From contig NZ_JAEHFW010000002.1 of assembly GCF_016522075.1 (NCBI RefSeq), positions 744,001-808,000 on the forward strand: a stretch of 64,000 nt of DNA, in the 5' to 3' direction. Shown here piece by piece: positions 44,093 to 52,724 of this stretch (the first letter of the stretch is position 1; each line of letters opens with the position of its first letter). The notes beneath the pieces were generated by a model that did not search any database, was not told the origin of the DNA, and saw only the letters and a list, made by a program, of their open reading frames with translations. Made by a program: the position numbers and the translations under genes. This DNA is from Mucilaginibacter segetis. Lineage in GTDB: Bacteria > Bacteroidota > Bacteroidia > Sphingobacteriales > Sphingobacteriaceae.

Positions 44093-45231
44093 GGATGTGC
44101 TTTAAGATAATCATGTACTTCGCTATCCACCTCTATCAGATCAATATCTGCTTTTATGATGTGCCAATTTTCGTCGATTAAAAAGTAGGTGGGTAATTTG
44201 GTGATGTTCCAATTACTCACGTTTGGCGATTCGTCACCTTTAAGATCCGAAACCTGAAGCCAATTTAACTTATCTTGCTGTATCACGCTTTTCCAATCTG
44301 TGGCCGAGGTGTCCAGCGAAACACTCAGGATACCAAATTTTTTACGGTCGTAATCGCTGATGATTAGTCCGTTAAGCATTTTTTGATGGTCGAGCTTACT
44401 CACCTGGTGTGATGATCGCCAAAACTCCACAAGAGTAACCTTATTTTTGACCATGTTTTTATCAAATGCCTTGCCCTCAGGCGTATTGCCTGTAATGTCC
44501 GGTGCAACAGCATCGGGCATTACACCCAGCATCGCGTTAAGTTTATTGCTTATTTTAAGCCCGTCATCTGTGGTTTGTACTTCAGGACTGAACTTTTCAA
44601 AAATATGGTGGTAAGCAATCGGGTATTCAAAATAAGCTTGTTGGGCCATAATATGAGCACCGATCAGACTTTTGGGATTTTTTTCGGTGTATGTTTTTAA
44701 TATTTCCAGATCAAGTTGTCGCCTTTTCTGTTGCACCTTTCGTGTATCTTCGTATAATTTTGCTCTTTTTACACTGGACAAAGCTGCTACTTCCTTTGAT
44801 TCCAGAGTTTTCTTAAGAGAATCTATCTCACGGTCCATTGAATAAGCCATCTTATCTGACAATTTATAATAGGCCGATAGTTGTTTTTGAATTTCCGATG
44901 AGGAAGCTATTTCCGGATATTTTTCAAGGGCTGCTGAATTCACTTGTATATTATAATCACCATTTTCAAGATATATATCATAAGCTATTTTGGTACCCAA
45001 CGGTTCATCAGTATTAAGTATACTCATGCTGTAATATCCGGGTGCTTCCAGCCGATCTTTTAACTTCATTTCACCATTCTTAATATCGTGGCTTAATACT
45101 ATTTCGTTATGCTGTTTTAAAATTACAGTGCCATTTTTTATGCCATTTGCGGTAACGGTCATATCAAGCACAGACGCGTTATTACAGGCTGCCAATAATA
45201 AACAAATGCTGAATAGGTAAAGTATTTTCAT
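44089..45231 (-). CDS. TlpA-like lipoprotein with a degenerate (Cys-less) thioredoxin active site
   Basis: A 380-residue lipoprotein (LLLAAC, Cys16). The N-terminal domain (about 20-105) has the DUF4369-like pattern of Bacteroidota TlpA proteins, a helical linker (about 115-215) follows, and a thioredoxin fold spans about 243-380. The active-site region reads FWRSSHQVSK (270-279), so the two Cys of WCxxC are His275 and Ser278. The cis-Pro loop (KLPTYFLID) is intact. The fold seems preserved but redox chemistry is not expected; a binding or scaffold role is plausible. No other cysteine is in the mature chain. Confidence 0.83.
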   Translation of the reverse strand: MKILYLFSICLLLAACNNASVLDMTVTANGIKNGTVILKQHNEIVLSHDIKNGEMKLKDRLEAPGYYSMSILNTDEPLGTKIAYDIYLENGDYNIQVNSAALEKYPEIASSSEIQKQLSAYYKLSDKMAYSMDREIDSLKKTLESKEVAALSSVKRAKLYEDTRKVQQKRRQLDLEILKTYTEKNPKSLIGAHIMAQQAYFEYPIAYHHIFEKFSPEVQTTDDGLKISNKLNAMLGVMPDAVAPDITGNTPEGKAFDKNMVKNKVTLVEFWRSSHQVSKLDHQKMLNGLIISDYDRKKFGILSVSLDTSATDWKSVIQQDKLNWLQVSDLKGDESPNVSNWNITKLPTYFLIDENWHIIKADIDLIEVDSEVHDYLKAHP

Positions 45232-45364
45232 TATGGATGGTTTGGAGCACCTAATTAAATAATAATTATTAATAATTTCACTTTATATCAACTTAGATTG
45301 TTTCTAAATAACCTTAATAACCAGCTAAAGCCAAAACCATTTCTATCTTTTAGCTTTAAATAAA

Positions 45365-45372
45365 TACTTTTG
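45365..45372 (+). promoter_or_regulatory. -7 box (TACTTTTG) of sdhCAB
   Basis: A perfect TAnnTTTG 20 nt before the sdhC ATG. It likely drives the whole sdhC-A-B operon. Confidence 0.55.
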
Positions 45373-45392
45373 CCTAATAAATCTGAACAATA

Positions 45393-46175
45393 ATGAGCGA
45401 ATTCAAACAAACCTTTAACTCATCACTGGGAAAAAAGCTTATCATGGCTTTAACAGGCTTGTTTTTGTGTACTTTTTTAATTGTACACCTTGGTGGTAAT
45501 CTGTTGTTATTTAAAAACGACGACGGCTACTCCTTTAATGCCTACGCAAACTTTTTAACGCATTTTCCGCCGATAGAGGTAATAGCCTATCTTTTGTATT
45601 TGTGCATATTGGTACATACCATATATGCTATAATCTTAACAACACGAAACCGCAGGGCAAGGCCTGTAGGTTATGCTGTACAAACTAAATCGCCTGCCTC
45701 CTGGTCATCAAAAAACATGGGGATTTTGGGTGCCATACTTTTTTTGTTTATTGTGATACACATGGGCGATTTTTGGTTCACCTATAAATACAATAACATA
45801 TTAGGTTTTAAAGAGTATCGTACCAACCTGGTGACAGGGGAGCGTACCGTTACCGACTTTAAGCCGGAGTATGCCGATTTTGAAAACTCGGTTGCTACCG
45901 AAAATAATGTAGAAATAGTAAGGGTAAAAGACCTGCATGCACGTGTTGCATTCAGCTTTAGCCATTTATGGTATGTTATATTTTACGTGATAGCGATGGG
46001 GGCGGTAGCGTTCCATTTACTGCATGGTTTTCAGAGTGCCTTCCGCACGTTGGGCTGGGTGCACCGTAGGTACACGCCGATAGTTTATTTTATTGGCACC
46101 TGGCTTTTTGCAGTAATTATTCCGTTGGGCTTTGCCGCTATGCCGGTTGTATATTTTATACAAAGTTTAAAGTAG
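45393..46175 (+). CDS. sdhC: Succinate dehydrogenase cytochrome b subunit (di-haem type)
   Basis: A 260-residue membrane anchor with about five TM segments: ALTGLFLCTFLIVHLGGNLL, VIAYLLYLCILVHTIYAI, AILFLFIVIHMGDFWFTY, YVIFYVIAMGAVAFHLLHG and TPIVYFIGTWLFAVIIPLG. His residues in these segments (VHLGGN, VHTIY, IHMGDF, FHLLHG) fit two b-type haems of the B-type (SdhC b558) enzyme, which reduces menaquinone. It opens the sdhC-A-B operon. Menaquinone use agrees with mqnB/mqnD in this window. Confidence 0.93.
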   Translation: MSEFKQTFNSSLGKKLIMALTGLFLCTFLIVHLGGNLLLFKNDDGYSFNAYANFLTHFPPIEVIAYLLYLCILVHTIYAIILTTRNRRARPVGYAVQTKSPASWSSKNMGILGAILFLFIVIHMGDFWFTYKYNNILGFKEYRTNLVTGERTVTDFKPEYADFENSVATENNVEIVRVKDLHARVAFSFSHLWYVIFYVIAMGAVAFHLLHGFQSAFRTLGWVHRRYTPIVYFIGTWLFAVIIPLGFAAMPVVYFIQSLK

Positions 46176-46268
46176 TTGATGTAAGTTAGAACAGGTTGAT
46201 CAAACAGAGTTATTCCGTTAGGATAAACCGCTCAAACATCAGCCGCTCAAAAATAAAACAAGAAAATA

Positions 46269-48203
46269 ATGAGTTTAGATGCTAAAATTCCTCAGGGCCC
46301 ATTAGCCGAAAAATGGAGCAAGCATAAATTTAACTTAAAGCTGGTTAATCCGGCTAATAAGCGTAAGTACGATATTATTGTTGTAGGTACCGGCCTGGCA
46401 GGTGCTTCGGCAGCGGCTTCACTGGCCGAATTAGGGTACAATGTTAAGTCATTTTGTTTTCAGGATAGCCCCCGTCGCGCGCACTCCATTGCTGCGCAGG
46501 GGGGTATAAATGCTGCAAAAAACTATCGTAATGATGGCGACAGCGTTTATCGTTTATTTTATGACACTATAAAGGGTGGCGATTACCGCTCACGCGAAGG
46601 CAACGTTTACCGCCTTGCAGAGGTATCGGTAAATATTATTGACCAGTGTGTCGCCCAGGGTGTGCCGTTTGCGCGTGAGTATGGTGGCTTGCTGGACAAT
46701 CGTTCTTTTGGCGGGGCACAAGTGTCACGTACATTTTACGCCCGCGGGCAAACCGGACAGCAGCTTTTATTAGGTGCTTATTCGGCCCTTAACAGGCAAA
46801 TACACCTGGGCAAAGTAAAAATGTACACTCGTACCGAAATGCTTGACCTGGTGGTAATTGACGGACAGGCAAAAGGTATTGTTACCCGTAACCTTAAAAC
46901 AGGTGAAATAGATACGCACGAAGGGCACGCCGTATTATTATGTACTGGTGGCTACGGTAACGTATTCTATCTGTCAACCAATGCCATTGGTTCAAATGTA
47001 ACAGCGGCATGGCGTGCACATAAACGTGGCGCTTTCTTCGCTAATCCTTGTTATACACAAATACACCCAACCTGTATACCTGTTACAGGAGATCATCAGA
47101 GTAAGCTTACGCTGATGTCTGAATCATTACGTAACGATGGCAGGGTTTGGGCTCCAAAAACCGTTGAAACAGCCGAAAAGCTGCGGAAAAAGCAAATCTC
47201 CGCTGCTGAAGTAAAAGAAGAAGACAGAGACTATTTTTTGGAAAGAAAATATCCGTCTTTCGGTAACCTTGTTCCGCGTGATGTGGCTTCACGTAATGCT
47301 AAAGAGATGGTTGATGAAGGTCGTGGTGTAGGTGGTTCCGGCTTTGCTGTTTTTCTTGATTTTGCCGATGCTATTAAGCGTTTGGGTGAAGATACGGTAA
47401 GGGCAAAATACGGTAACCTGTTTGATATGTATTATCAGATAACCGACGAAAACCCATACAAACAACCTATGCGTATTTATCCTGCGGTACATTATACCAT
47501 GGGTGGCCTTTGGGTTGATTATAATTTAAGTACAAATGTACCGGGCCTGTATGCTTTGGGTGAATGTAACTTCTCTGACCATGGTGCAAACCGCTTAGGC
47601 GCTTCGGCATTAATGCAGGGCCTTGCAGACGGATACTTTGTTATCCCATACACTTTGGGCGATTATTTGGCTACTATCGGTCCAAAACCTGTTGATAAGA
47701 ATCATCAGGCATTTGAACAGGCAAAACAGGATGCAATTGCGCATATCAATAAATTATTGGCCTTAAAAGGTACTAAAACTGTAAGTGAATATCACCGCGA
47801 CCTGGGTCATATTATGTGGGAGTATTGCGGCATGGCACGTACAGAAGAAGGATTGACAAAAGCTAAGGGATTAATACAGCAGCTTAAAGCGGATTTTTGG
47901 ACGAATGCTATTGTTACCGGTGAAAACGAAGAAATAAATGCCGCACTGGAAAGAGCCGGCCGTGTAGCCGATTTTATTGAATTGGGTGAATTAATGGTGA
48001 CTGATGCATTAATGCGTCGCGAATCATGCGGTGGGCACTTCAGGCTGGAGTCACAAACTCCGGAAGGTGAAGCCCTTCGTAATGATGACGAATTTGCATT
48101 TGTTGCAGCATGGGAGTACAAAGGTGAAAACCAGCCCGAACAGTTGAATAAAGAAGAGCTGGTGTTTGAAAATGTTAAGTTAACACAACGTAGTTATAAA
48201 TAA
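46269..48203 (+). CDS. sdhA: Succinate dehydrogenase flavoprotein subunit
   Basis: SdhA oxidises succinate to fumarate with covalent FAD. The 644-residue protein has the FAD-binding [13 protein letters not shown] (about 38-50), the His-FAD attachment [12 protein letters not shown] (about 69-80), the substrate-site His and Arg in [12 protein letters not shown], and the [15 protein letters not shown] segment. It is 93 bp after sdhC and 87 bp before the sdhB start. Its length matches the B-type flavoprotein. Confidence 0.97.
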   Translation: MSLDAKIPQGPLAEKWSKHKFNLKLVNPANKRKYDIIVVGTGLAGASAAASLAELGYNVKSFCFQDSPRRAHSIAAQGGINAAKNYRNDGDSVYRLFYDTIKGGDYRSREGNVYRLAEVSVNIIDQCVAQGVPFAREYGGLLDNRSFGGAQVSRTFYARGQTGQQLLLGAYSALNRQIHLGKVKMYTRTEMLDLVVIDGQAKGIVTRNLKTGEIDTHEGHAVLLCTGGYGNVFYLSTNAIGSNVTAAWRAHKRGAFFANPCYTQIHPTCIPVTGDHQSKLTLMSESLRNDGRVWAPKTVETAEKLRKKQISAAEVKEEDRDYFLERKYPSFGNLVPRDVASRNAKEMVDEGRGVGGSGFAVFLDFADAIKRLGEDTVRAKYGNLFDMYYQITDENPYKQPMRIYPAVHYTMGGLWVDYNLSTNVPGLYALGECNFSDHGANRLGASALMQGLADGYFVIPYTLGDYLATIGPKPVDKNHQAFEQAKQDAIAHINKLLALKGTKTVSEYHRDLGHIMWEYCGMARTEEGLTKAKGLIQQLKADFWTNAIVTGENEEINAALERAGRVADFIELGELMVTDALMRRESCGGHFRLESQTPEGEALRNDDEFAFVAAWEYKGENQPEQLNKEELVFENVKLTQRSYK

Positions 48204-48283
48204 GGGTTGCAGGCTGTAAGTGGTGGTTACAACTATAAAAAAATAACCGATTATACAACTTACAACCCCGTAACTCACAACTC
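48204..48283 (+). repeat. REP-like palindromic spacer between sdhA and sdhB
   Basis: GGGTTG...GTAAGT (48204-48221) can pair with ACTTACAACCC (48258-48268), leaving a 7-nt bulge. The segment is rich in related TTACAAC and TCACAAC units. It may form an RNA hairpin between the operon genes. Confidence 0.4.
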
Positions 48284-48290
48284 AAAAAAT

Positions 48291-49076
48291 ATGAGTGGAA
48301 ATATGAACCTGACGCTTAAAGTATGGCGTCAAAAAAATTCACAGGCAGCAGGGAAATTTGTGACCTACAAGGCAGAAGGTATCTCGCCAGATATGTCATT
48401 CCTGGAAATGCTGGATGTGGTAAATGAAAGCCTTACACTAAAGGGTGATGAGCCAATTCATTTTGACCACGATTGCCGCGAAGGTATTTGCGGTATGTGC
48501 TCTTTATATATCAATGGCAGGCCTCATGGCCCTAAAAAGGCAATAACCACTTGCCAGTTACACATGCGTAGTTTTAGTGATGGAGAAACTATCACCATTG
48601 AACCGTGGAGGTCAGCAGCATTCCCTGTGGTAAAAGACCTGGCAACGGATCGTTCGGCTTTTGACCGGATACAACAAGCTGGAGGTTATATTTCTGTGAA
48701 TACCGGCGGCGTGCCTGATGCTAACGAGATTCCTATCCCTAAGGTAATTGCCGATGAAGCCTTTAACTCAGCTACCTGTATTGGTTGCGGGGCATGTGTT
48801 GCCGCATGTAAAAATGCATCAGCTATGTTATTTGTTTCCGCTAAGGTTTCGCAGTTAGGCATGTTACCGCAAGGGCAGCCGGAACGTTATAGCCGGGTAC
48901 AATCAATGGTAGCACAAATGGATGCAGAAGGCTTTGGTAACTGTACCAATACAGGCGCTTGCGAGGCAGAGTGCCCTAAAGAGATAACGCTTACCAATAT
49001 ATCGCGTATGAACAATGATTATTTTAGTGCCAAATTGTTCAGGGAAGAACATGCCCACGATCAGAACGGCGATTAA
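48291..49076 (+). CDS. sdhB: Succinate dehydrogenase iron-sulfur subunit
   Basis: A 261-residue electron carrier. The [2Fe-2S] site uses [10 protein letters not shown] and TTCQLHM; the [4Fe-4S] and [3Fe-4S] sites use [11 protein letters not shown] and [11 protein letters not shown]. The start is ATG 48291 (MSGNMNLTL), because the region upstream is the palindromic spacer and not conserved coding sequence. ATG 48303 is another possible start. It ends the sdhC-A-B operon before a strong bidirectional terminator. Confidence 0.96.
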   Translation: MSGNMNLTLKVWRQKNSQAAGKFVTYKAEGISPDMSFLEMLDVVNESLTLKGDEPIHFDHDCREGICGMCSLYINGRPHGPKKAITTCQLHMRSFSDGETITIEPWRSAAFPVVKDLATDRSAFDRIQQAGGYISVNTGGVPDANEIPIPKVIADEAFNSATCIGCGACVAACKNASAMLFVSAKVSQLGMLPQGQPERYSRVQSMVAQMDAEGFGNCTNTGACEAECPKEITLTNISRMNNDYFSAKLFREEHAHDQNGD

Positions 49077-49097
49077 AACAAAATATAAAGCGCAAAA

Positions 49098-49130
49098 AAA
49101 ATCCCGGGACAGTAAAGTCGCCGGGATTTT
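49098..49130. terminator. Bidirectional terminator between sdhB and a thioredoxin lipoprotein
   Basis: Arms AAAATCCCGG (49098-49107) and CCGGGATTTT (49121-49130) are extended by GAC/GTC inside with one bulged G. Runs of A upstream and T downstream suit both strands. Confidence 0.88.
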
Positions 49131-49150
49131 TAATATAAAAACTAATTATT

Positions 49151-49639
49151 TTAAGATGCTTTTTGTACGGCATCAGCCAGATCTGAAATTTCAGGAACTT
49201 TATCAAAAGATTTTACCAGTCTTCCGCTACGGTCATATATCGCAATATAAGGTGTTGTTCTTATATGGTAATACTTTTGCACCTCTGCACCATAGCCTTC
49301 TGTACCCAGGGTAAAATTAGGATATGCTGACAGGTTAAAATCATGATTAAATCCCTTTACCATTTTAATGTCAGTAAAAGTTATCATTACCACCTGTATG
49401 TTCTTAAACTTGCTCATTTGCGGTTTCATATCATAAACCAGCTTTTGGCAATGGCCGCAATCCGGAGCGAAATAGATTAGCATCACTGGTTTGTTTTTTT
49501 TAAGGTCGGCAGGTGTGCTATATGTATTATCCATTTTTTGGATGCGGTAAGGCGCTATAGTTGGTGGTATAGAATTAGTTTGGGCGTTACTGCATCCGGC
49601 AATAATAAATAAGCTGAGCGCTAATAGTATTTTTTTCAT
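49151..49639 (-). CDS. Thioredoxin-fold lipoprotein (PDCGHC active site)
   Basis: A 162-residue product with a lipoprotein signal (IIAGC, Cys16) and a thioredoxin-like domain (about 25-160). The active site is APDCGHCQK with Cys61 and Cys64; Asp replaces the usual Trp before the first Cys. The cis-Pro is in RTTPYIAIYD. It is probably a periplasm-facing thiol oxidoreductase. The start is placed at ATG 49639 because the six preceding codons lack signal features. The Gfo/Idh/MocA gene lies 24 bp upstream and the two may be co-transcribed. Confidence 0.85.
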   Translation of the reverse strand: MKKILLALSLFIIAGCSNAQTNSIPPTIAPYRIQKMDNTYSTPADLKKNKPVMLIYFAPDCGHCQKLVYDMKPQMSKFKNIQVVMITFTDIKMVKGFNHDFNLSAYPNFTLGTEGYGAEVQKYYHIRTTPYIAIYDRSGRLVKSFDKVPEISDLADAVQKAS

Positions 49640-49663
49640 TTTTTCTATAATATTCATTAATGG

Positions 49664-50680
49664 TTAAGCTTCAAGCATTTCCAGTTGCCAGGCAATATGT
49701 TCTTCTGTTATAGGGAATAACGCATTATTACGTATTGTATGATATACCGCCTCAAATATTTCATTATAATCACCTTTATTCGAAGGTATCCACTCAATGT
49801 TCTTTTTATTACCTATTTCCATTATTACTAATTTACCTTCGCTTCCTTCAGGTTCAACACCATAAGCGCTATTTGTAGGCATCATTCCTTTATCCAGTTG
49901 AGCTTCCTGCACATCAGTACGTTGTTTAACCCAGCTTCCGGCAGTGCCATTTACTATAAATCCGGGTTGCTCTTCGGCTATTAGTAATCCCGATGTAAGG
50001 TATACATTTAGTTGATTAGGATAAGTTAAATGAAAATGAAAATAATCTGGTACCTCGGACCCTTCCCGGTGTATAGCAGTAGTTTTTTTAAATGATAATG
50101 GCCTGCCAAAAAGTGCTATGGCATTATCAATTAAATGCGGCCCCAGGTCATAAACAAGTCCGTTGGCGGGAGTGTCTTTTTTTTCTTTAAAAATTTTTGG
50201 GCTCAGGGCTGTTTTGTAACGATCCATCCGGAAGATAACTTCTATTAATTCTCCCAATCTACCACTTTCAATAATCTCTTTGGTTGCAAGGTACCCGCTG
50301 TCATATCTACGGTTTTGGTAGATCATCACGTGCCGATTAAGTTTCCGACCCAAATCAAACAGTTCCTTAACTCCAGCAGATGTTGCCGCTGCAGGTTTTT
50401 CTACTAAAACATGTTTACCTGCCATTAAAGCCTTTTTTGCATAGTCCAGATGTGTGTTACTGGGCGTATTTACTATAATCAGTTCTAGCTCCTCATCGTT
50501 AAGCAAATCATCCACAGCATCGTAACTTATAATATCCGGATAAATTTTGGATGCCTTTTTTTCGTGACGCTCCACTATCGCTTTTAAACTAAAATGCGGG
50601 TTGGTATGAATAAACGGAGCATGAAAAACCCTGCCCGACATACCATAGGCCATTAATCCTGTAATAATTGGTGCTGACAT
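49664..50680 (-). CDS. Gfo/Idh/MocA family oxidoreductase
   Basis: A 338-residue NAD(P)-dependent oxidoreductase with an N-terminal Rossmann domain (GLMAYGMSGRVFHAPF, about 8-23), the family lysine in VLVEKPAAATSAG (about 90-102) and a C-terminal alpha/beta domain with DLGPHLIDNAI. The glycine-rich loop (GLMAYGMSGR) is a slight variant. Members act on sugars, inositols or related polyols; the substrate cannot be predicted here because no sugar-pathway neighbours are present. Confidence 0.9.
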   Translation of the reverse strand: MSAPIITGLMAYGMSGRVFHAPFIHTNPHFSLKAIVERHEKKASKIYPDIISYDAVDDLLNDEELELIIVNTPSNTHLDYAKKALMAGKHVLVEKPAAATSAGVKELFDLGRKLNRHVMIYQNRRYDSGYLATKEIIESGRLGELIEVIFRMDRYKTALSPKIFKEKKDTPANGLVYDLGPHLIDNAIALFGRPLSFKKTTAIHREGSEVPDYFHFHLTYPNQLNVYLTSGLLIAEEQPGFIVNGTAGSWVKQRTDVQEAQLDKGMMPTNSAYGVEPEGSEGKLVIMEIGNKKNIEWIPSNKGDYNEIFEAVYHTIRNNALFPITEEHIAWQLEMLEA

Positions 50681-50729
50681 AGTGGTAAATTTATCATATT
50701 AAATGCATCAAGCTAAATTTAAAAATAAA

Positions 50730-50757
50730 AAAGGGACAAGCGTTTACCTGTCCCTTT
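50730..50757 (-). terminator. Intrinsic terminator of the DUF4142 gene
   Basis: Arms AAAGGGACA (50730-50738) and TGTCCCTTT (50749-50757) with a 10-nt loop, followed on the minus strand by a T-rich run. Confidence 0.85.
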
Positions 50758-50778
50758 CATTTATTTATCAATCAGCAA

Positions 50779-51360
50779 TTATTTCATACTGCTTTGTATC
50801 TCTTTTATTTTTTCTAAATGACCTTTAACTGTAGGTAGTATTTTTGCTGCAAAAGCCTTTAAGTCAGCATCTTTACAGTTTTGAGCACCATCTTCTAATA
50901 ATGATACTGTTTTTTCGTGACCATCTACCATAGCGTCAACGTAAGCTTTGTCAAAATCAGTACCGGTTTTTGCAGACAAATCGTTGATCATTTTTTGATG
51001 TTCATCATCAGGTGTTGCGGGTAGTGTAATATTTTTTGCTTTTGCAATAGCCATTAACTCATCATTAGCTTTTGAATGGTCGGTTACCATCATACTGCCA
51101 AAATCTTTAACTTTTTGACTGGTACCTTTTTCCTGTGCTATTTTGCCTAAAGCAACTTCCGTCATGCCTCCATTGGCAAGTTTGGTTGCAAATTCGGCAT
51201 CATCACTGGTTACCGCAATACCGTTCATTCCGGTAGTAGAGGTGTCTTTTGCCATGTTAAGACTGTCAGCAGTTTCTTTGCTGTCTTTTGAAGCATTGTT
51301 ACAAGCCTGGAATGATAAAGCTGCAAGCCCTATCATTGCTATTAAACTAAATTTTTTCAT
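50779..51360 (-). CDS. DUF4142 domain lipoprotein
   Basis: A 193-residue product with a lipoprotein signal (LSFQAC near residue 20), a Ser/Thr/Lys-rich linker (about 22-55) and a ferritin-like four-helix DUF4142 domain (about 58-190). Family hallmarks include MMVTDHSKANDELMAIA and VDGHEKTVSLLEDGA. DUF4142 proteins are common in Bacteroidota and often linked to stress, but no biochemical role is known. It has its own terminator and stands alone. Confidence 0.87.
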   Translation of the reverse strand: MKKFSLIAMIGLAALSFQACNNASKDSKETADSLNMAKDTSTTGMNGIAVTSDDAEFATKLANGGMTEVALGKIAQEKGTSQKVKDFGSMMVTDHSKANDELMAIAKAKNITLPATPDDEHQKMINDLSAKTGTDFDKAYVDAMVDGHEKTVSLLEDGAQNCKDADLKAFAAKILPTVKGHLEKIKEIQSSMK

Positions 51361-51446
51361 TTTACGTTTATTATATTGTTTTTAAGCTTAACAGTTTTTG
51401 TATGTTTTAGTTTTACTTGTATTAAATACATGTACTTAAATTACTG

Positions 51447-51476
51447 TTGTTATACCTTAAAGTTTTATTATTTTTG
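51447..51476 (+). promoter_or_regulatory. Promoter of gcvH
   Basis: TTG (51447-51449) and a perfect TATTTTTG (51469-51476) are spaced 19 nt apart, 19 nt before ATG 51496. Confidence 0.6.
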
Positions 51477-51495
51477 AGCACACAAATTAAATGAT

Positions 51496-51876
51496 ATGAA
51501 TTTTCCGGCAGAGTTAAAATATACAAAAGACCACGAGTGGATTAGGGTAGAAGGCAATGATGCCTATATTGGTATTACCGAGTTTGCTCAGGGTGAGCTG
51601 GGTGATATTGTTTATGTTGATATTAGTACCGTTGGGCAGGACGTGGATAAAGAAGACGTATTTGGCACAGTTGAAGCTGTAAAAACAGTTTCCGATTTGT
51701 TTATGCCTGTAGATGGCAGAATTTTGGAAGTGAACCCAAAGCTGGATAATGAGCCTGAGTTGGTGAATACCGATCCTTATGGCGAAGGCTGGATGGTTAA
51801 AATAAGTCTGCATGACGTAGCTGATATTGACACACTTTTATCTGTAGATGATTATAAAGGAGTCATTGGCGTTTAA
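51496..51876 (+). CDS. gcvH: Glycine cleavage system H protein
   Basis: GcvH carries the lipoyl arm that shuttles the aminomethyl group in glycine cleavage. The 126-residue protein has the lipoylation site Lys63 in [10 protein letters not shown] and the family N-terminus [10 protein letters not shown]. The C-terminal [13 protein letters not shown] is also present. The vanZ-like gene starts at its last base, so they are co-transcribed. No gcvP or gcvT is nearby. Confidence 0.96.
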   Translation: MNFPAELKYTKDHEWIRVEGNDAYIGITEFAQGELGDIVYVDISTVGQDVDKEDVFGTVEAVKTVSDLFMPVDGRILEVNPKLDNEPELVNTDPYGEGWMVKISLHDVADIDTLLSVDDYKGVIGV

Positions 51877-52271
51877 TGAAAATATTATTTAAATATTACG
51901 GGCCCGCAGTTTTGTGGGCCTTATTTATTTTAATAATATGTAACATGCCAATGGGTGCTATTAGCGAATCGCCCAGATTTTTCCCGGGGTTTGATAAGCT
52001 GGTGCATTGCGGTTTGTTTTTTGTATTCGTAGTTTTATATTATAATGGATATATCCGCCAAAACGGAATTAAACGCGTGCCATATACTGCGTTAGTTTGG
52101 CTAACTTTATTAGCTACTGCTTACGGAGGCTTAATAGAGTTATTACAGTTATATGTTTTTACATGGCGGGATGGAGAATGGAACGATTTATTTGCAGATG
52201 CTGTTGGGGTTGGAATGGGTACATTTAGTATGCTATTAATTGGAAACGCTATTGATCATGAAGAAATTTAA
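51876..52271 (+). CDS. VanZ-family small membrane protein
   Basis: A 131-residue protein with four TM segments (about 5-22, 40-58, 66-85, 102-120) and the VanZ-like motif DKLVHCGLFFVFVVLYYNGY. VanZ confers low-level teicoplanin resistance in enterococci, but most members are of unknown function and no glycopeptide-resistance genes are present. Its ATG overlaps the gcvH stop by 1 nt (TAATG), implying coupled translation. The next gene starts inside its last codons. Confidence 0.82.
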   Translation: MKILFKYYGPAVLWALFILIICNMPMGAISESPRFFPGFDKLVHCGLFFVFVVLYYNGYIRQNGIKRVPYTALVWLTLLATAYGGLIELLQLYVFTWRDGEWNDLFADAVGVGMGTFSMLLIGNAIDHEEI

Positions 52272-52398
52272 ATACCTGATTATTTTACTATTAACTTCAG
52301 TAACCCTGTCCTCATGTGGCATTTTTAAAAAAGACTGCAATTGCCCGCATTTTGGGAAAGCCGGAAATATTTCTATTATGGTTAGATATCTGGCATAA
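52258..52398 (+). CDS. 46-residue lipoprotein with a CxCP motif
   Basis: An ATG at 52258, overlapping the vanZ-like gene by 14 nt, opens 46 codons. The product has a lipoprotein signal (LLTSVTLSSC, Cys20), then GIFKKDCNCPHFGKAG. The DCNCP segment gives two further cysteines that could bind a metal or form a disulfide. The signal peptide, position in the operon and coupling make it a likely gene, though it is below usual length cut-offs. Function is unknown. Confidence 0.68.
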   Translation: MKKFKYLIILLLTSVTLSSCGIFKKDCNCPHFGKAGNISIMVRYLA

Positions 52399-52444
52399 TC
52401 CATTCTTAAAATAGTTTAAAAAGCAATAAATTCTTCAGCCTTTA

Positions 52445-52475
52445 TTTGGATTTAATTTAAATAAGCTTAAATTTG
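52445..52475 (+). promoter_or_regulatory. Promoter of feoAB
   Basis: TTTG (52445-52448) and a perfect TAAATTTG (52468-52475) are spaced 19 nt apart, 13 nt before ATG 52489. Confidence 0.65.
52454..52473. promoter_or_regulatory. Inverted repeat over the feoAB -7 box, possible DtxR-type operator
   Basis: Arms AATTTAA and TTAAATT flank a 6-nt spacer (ATAAGC), the same geometry as the palindrome at 21542-21569. It overlaps the -7 box. AT-rich sequence makes chance symmetry possible. Confidence 0.35.
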
Positions 52476-52488
52476 TAGTCTAATATAT

Positions 52489-52710
52489 ATGCAGATGACG
52501 CTTTCGCAGCTTGAAATAGGAGAAACAGGAATAGTAAAAGAGTTTACTGACCTTGAAATGTCTGTAAAGTTGATGGAAATGGGTTGCCTTCCGGGTGAGG
52601 AGATCAAAGTTTCGCGTATTGCCCCTCTTGGCGATCCGATAGCTATACATGTATCAGGCTATCAGCTAAGTTTGCGAAAATTTGAGGCATCAACCATAAT
52701 ACTGCAATAG
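52489..52710 (+). CDS. feoA: Ferrous iron transport protein A
   Basis: A 73-residue SH3-like protein with the FeoA pattern KLMEMGCLPGEEIKV and VSGYQLSLRKFEASTI. FeoA aids FeoB in Fe2+ uptake. ATG 52489 or 52495 are both possible; the first is nearer the promoter spacing. FeoB follows 14 bp later. In many Bacteroidota FeoA is fused to FeoB; here they are separate. Confidence 0.9.
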   Translation: MQMTLSQLEIGETGIVKEFTDLEMSVKLMEMGCLPGEEIKVSRIAPLGDPIAIHVSGYQLSLRKFEASTIILQ

Positions 52711-52724
52711 TACCTCGTTGGCAA

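Noticed and set aside
51876-52271. Glycopeptide resistance through VanZ
   Set aside because: Only a VanZ-like fold is present, without vanHAX or regulators; most such proteins are of unknown function.
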